DNA of 64,000 nt from Toxonevra muliebris (Eukaryota > Arthropoda > Insecta > Diptera > Pallopteridae): NCBI GenBank assembly GCA_963691655.1, contig OY829326.1, forward strand, positions 15,736,878 through 15,800,877, written 5' to 3'. Below are positions 58,761-64,000 of this stretch, in pieces. The translations under genes were made by a program, and so were the position numbers. Every line of letters begins with the position of its first letter. The stretch's first letter is position 1. The notes beneath the pieces are model-generated. The model did no database searches. It was given only the letters and a program-made list of their open reading frames with translations, and was not told the DNA's origin.

Positions 58761-61259
58761 TTGGAAAACTTCTCCAATCTAGGACGTCAATAACCTGACC
58801 CCAAAGCTTCAGATTTGAGAGTAATCCGAAAATATATAACAAACAGTTGCGATACAAAACGATTTTCAAAAGATATAAGCCCTCACATGGATCCTCTTGA
58901 TTCATTAATGATTTTAGCACATTCTATAGTGCATTCAAACTACAAAGTAAATACCATACAACTCTATACGGCTGAGTTCGAATTGGGTGAAAGTTCAAGA
59001 AACAATTTGCCTTCAGAACCAGTGAATTGTATTTTGAACCGAAATTCAAATAAGTAGCTGACTGGCTAAAACGTTCATAGTCAAGCAGCCACTAAACTAC
59101 TTGATTTTGTATTCAATAAAACAACATGTAAACTAAATCATTCCAAGATATAAATATTTTTAATATAGCAAATAAAAAATTGGCTAGAAATTAAAACGCG
59201 CTCTTACACCAAGCTCATACAGCCTCATAGAAATTCATAGATAAAGATTATTTAAATAGCGATTTTACTATCATCATCCTTGCAGTATTTACTGGGATCA
59301 GAGGCATTGCTAAAAAATGCCTCTCATAATAAGCAGACGCTATTGATTCCTGCAAAAACTGTCACAATAAAGAGAAAAAATTAGAAAATGCTCAACTTCT
59401 TCGTAATTTCCCAGAGCTTGGCAACCTAGCTGACCTAGAATTTGTTATTATCATATGGACAAGTTTTTTAATTGAGTAAACCGCTCGTGTGGTAATACAA
59501 AGGGCAAAAGCATGTTCTCTGTTCTCAGTCAGTGACTTTTTATTCACCTCAAACTACAAAACTAAATTAACTTAAACTTTATAAACAAACCAAAAACCTT
59601 AATACCCGCTATGTAAAGGTTAAATATTTTCGTGCAATCTCATTCACTTTTCTATTATAAAATTATGACACCGAGGTTAGAAAATCTGTTTTTTTTTTAC
59701 TTTGCTATCTTTAAAAATTATTTTCCATCCCATCCAATATCTTCAGGCATAATTCAATTTGCAATTATTGAAAAATGTCAAAATAATGTTAAACTATCGC
59801 GACGGATAGTATAAAATTACAACAACAACCAAAACACTAAATATAAACAACAACAAAACAAAGAAAAAAGAACTGCATTATACAGATAAGACAACGAACG
59901 CGCTATTAAAATGTAGGAGTGGAAATTCCTGTTCTCAACGTTGGCAAAAAACAAAAAGAAACAATCCAAGCCAGTTTGAGTTAAGTTCAAAACTAGGCGC
60001 AGATTTATATGCCAAGCCAATGCAGTAAGTTTTTTTTTTATTTTTCTTCTTTCATTTGCCTTCTTAACTTAACATACATACCTTCAATAGTGACGATGCT
60101 GTTGATGATGGCAACAACGTGAACGTCTGCAAGTGCTGCTGCAGTTGTTGTCGTCGATGTTGCTACAATGTTGGCAGCACAAGCAGTAAATGCCAATTTC
60201 GGTTATTCCAAGAAGGAAATATAATTCCCACGAAACGTGATTTGTGGTAGTTGAAGTTGTTGTTGTTGTTGGTAAAGTTGAAATACGTCGTCGTTGCTGT
60301 TGTACTTGCTGCTGTTGCTGCTTGTTTTGAGGGGCAATATGCTTGCTCGTTGCTTACCAACTTGTGTTGTTTGCAAACGAAAAAAAAAAAATCAAACTGA
60401 GAATGCGGTTTAAAGTTCAATTGTGTGGCAAGTGACTTTTTCGAAGGAATACAACAAGTTGTCTTTAAAAAGAACTAGTACTCGTTATTCTTTTTTTGTT
60501 TAAAATTTAATTGATTTTTTTCCTTCTTTTGAACAGATGAAGGCTTTGTAAATTTAACGTCAAAAGAAGAAGTTTCGTTATTTTGTTTTTTTTTTTTAGT
60601 ATTATTATTCTATTTATTTTTCATTCTTTCACAAAACTGATTTCTTCTCTTTTTTTTGCTGATAATTTTTTTTTTGTTTTGTATTTTTGCTTACAATGTA
60701 AATATTTTTTCGCTTGGCCTTTAAAACTTTTTACTAATTGCAACGTAAACAAAAAATTTTAACACATTTTTTCTTTAATTGCTTTGCAAATATATAATTT
60801 GTCAATTTGGCAAAAAAGAAAAAACTAATTTAAACTTGATATTCTGCACTTTGTTTTATTTTTAGTTGAATTTATTTATTTGTATTTGTATTTGCTCCGA
60901 GAAAATTCAATATTTACAAGAATTTTTTCACTTCTGCTCTTTCAGGAGCCAAATTCGCAGCTGCTCATCAATGTATGCGCCTGCGCACATTAAAATCATT
61001 AAACCTGCAAAATCAACAAGACGTTCTTGATATTTGTGCAAGTTGGCTAAAATCACAATTGAAACCAACAAACGTAAAATGAAAATTAGAATTAAAAACA
61101 TTTAGTTCCATAAAACTATAAAAAAAAAATCCGTATGTGTAAATGCCACACAAAATAAAAAATTCTTTTTATGAATACTTCGGCGAGAAATGCACTACAA
61201 TTTGTTTTTGTTTAAGCGGAAGGTTTAAATTTGCGGCCACAAACAGTAATTACTTTAAA
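58761..61259. other. Non-coding stretch with trinucleotide runs
   Basis: GTTGTTGTT/GCTGCTG runs lie at about 60100-60160 and 60255-60325. The frames at 58815-59057 and 60163-60420 are not recognisable and the latter is repeat-driven. Confidence 0.45.
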
Positions 61260-62160
61260 CGCTAACGTTTTTGGCCCCTAACTCTTTTCGTTTTTGAAGT
61301 CAAATTTACATGCACGCATACACATGAATCTTTTAAACGCTTCGCTCGCTTAGTATACACAAGAAAATGGAGCACAAAGAAATAAGTACACAAAAAAAGT
61401 CCAAAAATATGTATAAGAAATATATACTACACACACGTATCGCGTCGTTATCACGCGGCGTTGTGCACTTTTCAACCGCTGCAACCAACGTTTCACTTAC
61501 GAATGCTGTTACCAATTCAGGCTTAAAGTTCTGACCAGCTCAAGTTCGAAAAATATAAAACGTTAACGTTTTGTTCGAAGCTTTTTTTTCTGTTTCTTTT
61601 CACGTCGAACTGCAAAAGATGTGAACAAATGTGGAAACTGAGCGAGTTTGTTGCTTTAATCTTTCGTATGGCTGTTGCGAGAGAGAGAGAGAGAGAAAGA
61701 GAGATATAGTGTACGTTAAAATGAGACATTGTAAGTACGTCAAGTTGAGAGCGCGCGCTCTAACTGTAAACTTTATTGTTTCTTTATTGTGAGCGTTTAT
61801 TTATTGCTATATTTAAAAGTTTCTTATTGATATTTGTTCTGTAAATATTCAAAATAAATGAGTAAGTAGAAACAGCAGCAACAAAGGTAGTTTTGAAACA
61901 AGTTTTTTGCTTGACTCTATTAATATATGAATAATATTCAGATGCTGCAAAATTCGAGTTTTTTGTTGCGTTTGCTGGTTCGTTTATCTTTCAATGAAGA
62001 TCATTTTAAAATTTCGATAAAATATTAATTAAGTTTAAATTCGAAACATCTAAAATCGAGTTTTTATTTAAACTTTCTTACTAAATATTTACTCGCGCGC
62101 TCTTTCTCACTCACCGCTCCCTCTCTTTATCTCTCCACTTGATTCCTCCGACACGCTTTG
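61260..62160. promoter_or_regulatory. GAGA/CTCT-rich, possibly regulatory stretch
   Basis: A (GA)n tract at about 61678-61703, a perfect GAGCGCGCGCTC palindrome at 61749-61760 and a CTCT/CTCAC-rich run at 62090-62150 stand out against the AT-rich surroundings. A TATAAAA string occurs at 61554-61560. GA tracts are bound by GAGA factor at many fly promoters. No transcription start can be fixed from sequence, so the label is an inference. Confidence 0.3.
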
Positions 62161-62271
62161 TGTACTCATTTCTTTTTTGTTTGTTTTTTAACAAAACTTT
62201 CTGTTAATTTTTTTATTTTATTTCTTTTATTTTTTCATTTTATCTTTCTAAACTTCTCTTCTCAACTTCAG

Positions 62272-62338
62272 CTTCTTGCAGCTGTTATTGACGTCTCTTG
62301 CCATTCACTGCGCTTCCCTATTCCCGAGGTAATTCATG
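62272..62338 (+). other. Candidate 67-nt exon
   Basis: A very T-rich tract (62165-62268) ends in CTCAACTTCAG, and the donor is CCCGAG followed by GTAATTC. The segment is open in two frames, one reading LLAAVIDVSCHSLRFPIPE. Its length is not a multiple of three. Base composition is higher in GC than the flanks. A second acceptor (CTTCTTGCAG) lies 10 nt inside. I do not recognise the peptide, and a chance arrangement is possible. Confidence 0.3.
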
Positions 62339-63010
62339 CACGAGGTACAAAATAATAATAATAAAATAGTCTCTCAAGCATAAATTTTTGTGGCTTTCGA
62401 TTCTTTTACCTCATGAATAGCAACAACAACAACAATAACAACAAAAAAAAACAACAACAATATCATCTGCAATATTTTCATTTTGGTTTCGGTCTTTTCT
62501 TTTTTCTCTTTATTTTCTTTTTTACATTTGTTTGTTGCTGGTGCTTTAACTTTTAGGGCTTTTGTAGATTTGTTTATAGCCGTAGCATTTATATGTACAT
62601 ATATGAACAAATTGCTTTGATTTTTGTTTGAGCTTGAGCTGCAATGACAACTACGACAGCGACGATCAGCCAGCAACAGCTGCTGATATGATCTGATTTG
62701 TTGCTTAAATATTTATTATCATTTCCACAATTGACAGCTTTTTAGAATACTGCTGCTGTTGTTGTTGTTGTTATTGTTGTTGTTTGAACGTGTAAATGTG
62801 GAAATGTGCTTGTTACATACTTAACTGGCAGCAACTGGCAGTTGTTAGCTTCGTTGGCCCACTTTTACTTTGAAAATTATTTGCATTTGATTGTCGTTAA
62901 TAAATAAGTTTCTCAAGATGTATGGTTTATTTTTCCTTCTTCTTTTTTTTTTCTTTACATAGAACTTACATTTAATTGAAAACAAATGGCTGTTTAAACA
63001 TATATGTATG
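62339..63010. other. Non-coding stretch
   Basis: It contains AACAACAAC runs (62419-62460) and GTTGTTGTT (62757-62785). Nothing else was recognised. Confidence 0.4.
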
Positions 63011-63011
63011 T

Positions 63012-63037
63012 TTGTATTTTTGATTTGCAGGTAAATA
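63012..63037 (+). other. Candidate recursive (ratchet) splice site
   Basis: TTGTATTTTTGATTTGCAG is followed directly by GTAAATATAC, so a good 3' splice site and a usable 5' splice site meet at 63030|63031. This is the layout of zero-length exons in long fly introns. The upstream 20 bases are T-rich. It is on the same strand as, and about 700 bases downstream of, the candidate exon. Confidence 0.35.
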
Positions 63038-63214
63038 TACCTATATGCATATAAAAAGTGTTTATTTTTCAAATTAACTATAAAAGTTATTATAAAATAT
63101 ACTTATGAGAAAAAACCTTCCATAATTTTTTGCATACGTTTTATGTAATGAGGAACATAAAGTAGGTAAAATCGGTTGTTACCGACCGATTTGGACATAT
63201 TCGAACCGGGTAAG

Positions 63215-63447
63215 GAAGATGTTTTTCTACATGGCAACGACCCAAAGCATACGGCCGCTGTCGCCAAAAAGTGTATAATTGATAACGAGACTAAAATGTT
63301 GGACTCGCCGCCACAATCGCCTGACATAAATCTTTAAAAAATTTGTGGATCATGGTGAAAAGAAAAACGTATTCCCAAAAGGATTCAGCAAGGACTATTA
63401 AGGAATTATGGGAGAGACTGTTTTCAGCAAGGCTGGAAATAACTTGA
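63215..63447 (+). pseudogene. Tc1-like transposase C-terminal relic
   Basis: The frame from 63215 reads EDVFLHGNDPKHTAAVAKK, then KMLDSPPQSPDINL before a stop at 63335-63337. After a frame change it continues LWIMVKRKTYSQ and TIKELWERLFSARLEIT, ending at TGA 63445-63447. These are the DNDPKHTA, PPQSPDLNPIENLW and following blocks of Tc1-type DD34E transposases. The catalytic Asp before NDPKHT is Gly here and the ENLW block is broken. Only the last third of the gene remains. The element is inactive. Confidence 0.9.
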
Positions 63448-63740
63448 AAAAAGTGAGCCTCTGACTATTTTTAATATTTTTGGTAATTCTTTTGAGGTTG
63501 GTTTTGTAAATTTTCTTCGAATGAAAACAACTCCACCCTTCCCCTCCCCGAAAAAAAATCCTGGCTACGGTGTGACTGTTCACACCACTTTTTTTGAAAT
63601 TTCTTATGTTTTTTGTATAAAACTTATGGTTTTTTATTCTGGTAGTTTTTAGTATCAGAACCTTGTATTTTTTTTATACTTTTGTCTAAATATTATATTT
63701 TATGAACTTTTGTAAACACGTTTTTCCGCTACTGTATATA
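63448..63740 (+). mobile_element. Tc1-like element 3' flank and probable right terminal repeat
   Basis: Sequence shared with 33165-33220 (GAGCCTCT...TTTTTGGTAATT) follows the transposase relic. CACGTTTTTCCGCTACTGTA at 63719-63738, then TA, reads on the minus strand as TACAGTAGCGGAAAAACGTG, typical of Tc1-like ends. A separate GGCTACGGTGTGACTGTTCA string at about 63563 may belong to another repeat. No left terminal repeat was found. Confidence 0.5.
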
Positions 63741-64000
63741 TCTGTCCCCTTGAATTCGCTAGTATCACAATTACTCAGAGTTTAATAAAAAAAAAAACAT
63801 GACTTGAAATTGCCTCTTGAGTTTTTACCAAACTTCTGAATTGTAGTTGAGATATAAAAATTGATGAACAATTTATTTATTAATATAGCATTTTGCGTCC
63901 ATCCTCAAAAGCTATTGAATTTTAATGAAATGTATTTTTTTCTATATTAACTGTCGCAGCTATAAAAAAATTCATTTAAATGGAGGTTATCATGTACTTC
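63741..64000. other. AT-rich non-coding end of window
   Basis: Nothing was recognised. Confidence 0.35.

Noticed and set aside
61333..61515. 60-codon minus frame in the GAGA-rich stretch as a host exon
   Set aside because: No splice signals or recognisable domain, and composition is not coding-like.

Overview
The window looks like non-coding DNA from a higher fly (Brachycera). It is strongly AT-rich. It carries hundreds of short CAN/GTN trinucleotide runs and TACATA/CATATG tracts, and no long host reading frame. Its transposon remnants are of families common in flies: non-LTR reverse transcriptase, Tc1/mariner types, hAT, TTAA-type MITEs and a tRNA-derived SINE. I cannot place it to genus. 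The most economical reading is one or more very long introns and/or intergenic DNA. I found no rRNA, no intact tRNA gene, no CRISPR array and no intact protein-coding gene.

Layout. From 1 to 8 kb there are small TIR elements: an AGCCC-type MITE copy, two TTAA-flanked elements and a short palindrome. They sit in plain AT-rich sequence. From 8 to 14 kb there are two SINE copies in minus orientation, an inverted-repeat element abutting the second one, a GT microsatellite and a TIR element with an internal 86-bp duplication. From 14 to 20 kb there is a degenerate GGAATTG/CAATTCC tract, trinucleotide clusters and a possible recursive splice site. From 20.4 to 22 kb lies the largest coding relic, a 5'-truncated, deletion-damaged non-LTR reverse transcriptase on the minus strand. 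From 22 to 34 kb there is a diverged repeat, a plus-strand SINE, an 858-bp foldback element with CACTG ends, a 116-bp MITE and a Tc1-like 3' relic. From 34 to 52 kb there are several TIR elements, three of them with coding relics or clean ends: a PHD-like zinc-binding relic, a 1008-bp hAT-type element with a perfect 8-bp target duplication, and a small deletion derivative that still shows two transposase motifs. This stretch also holds two further non-LTR relics, a C-run and long CAG/CAA clusters. From 54 to 55.6 kb there is a three-level nest: a MITE inside a hAT element inside an older TIR element. From 61 to 64 kb there is a GAGA/CTCT-rich, promoter-like stretch, a candidate 67-nt exon, a candidate recursive splice site and a Tc1-like transposase relic.

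Nothing here forms a working gene system. The best-supported content is a stratified record of transposon insertions. Host function can only be suspected at 61.3-63.1 kb (plus strand).
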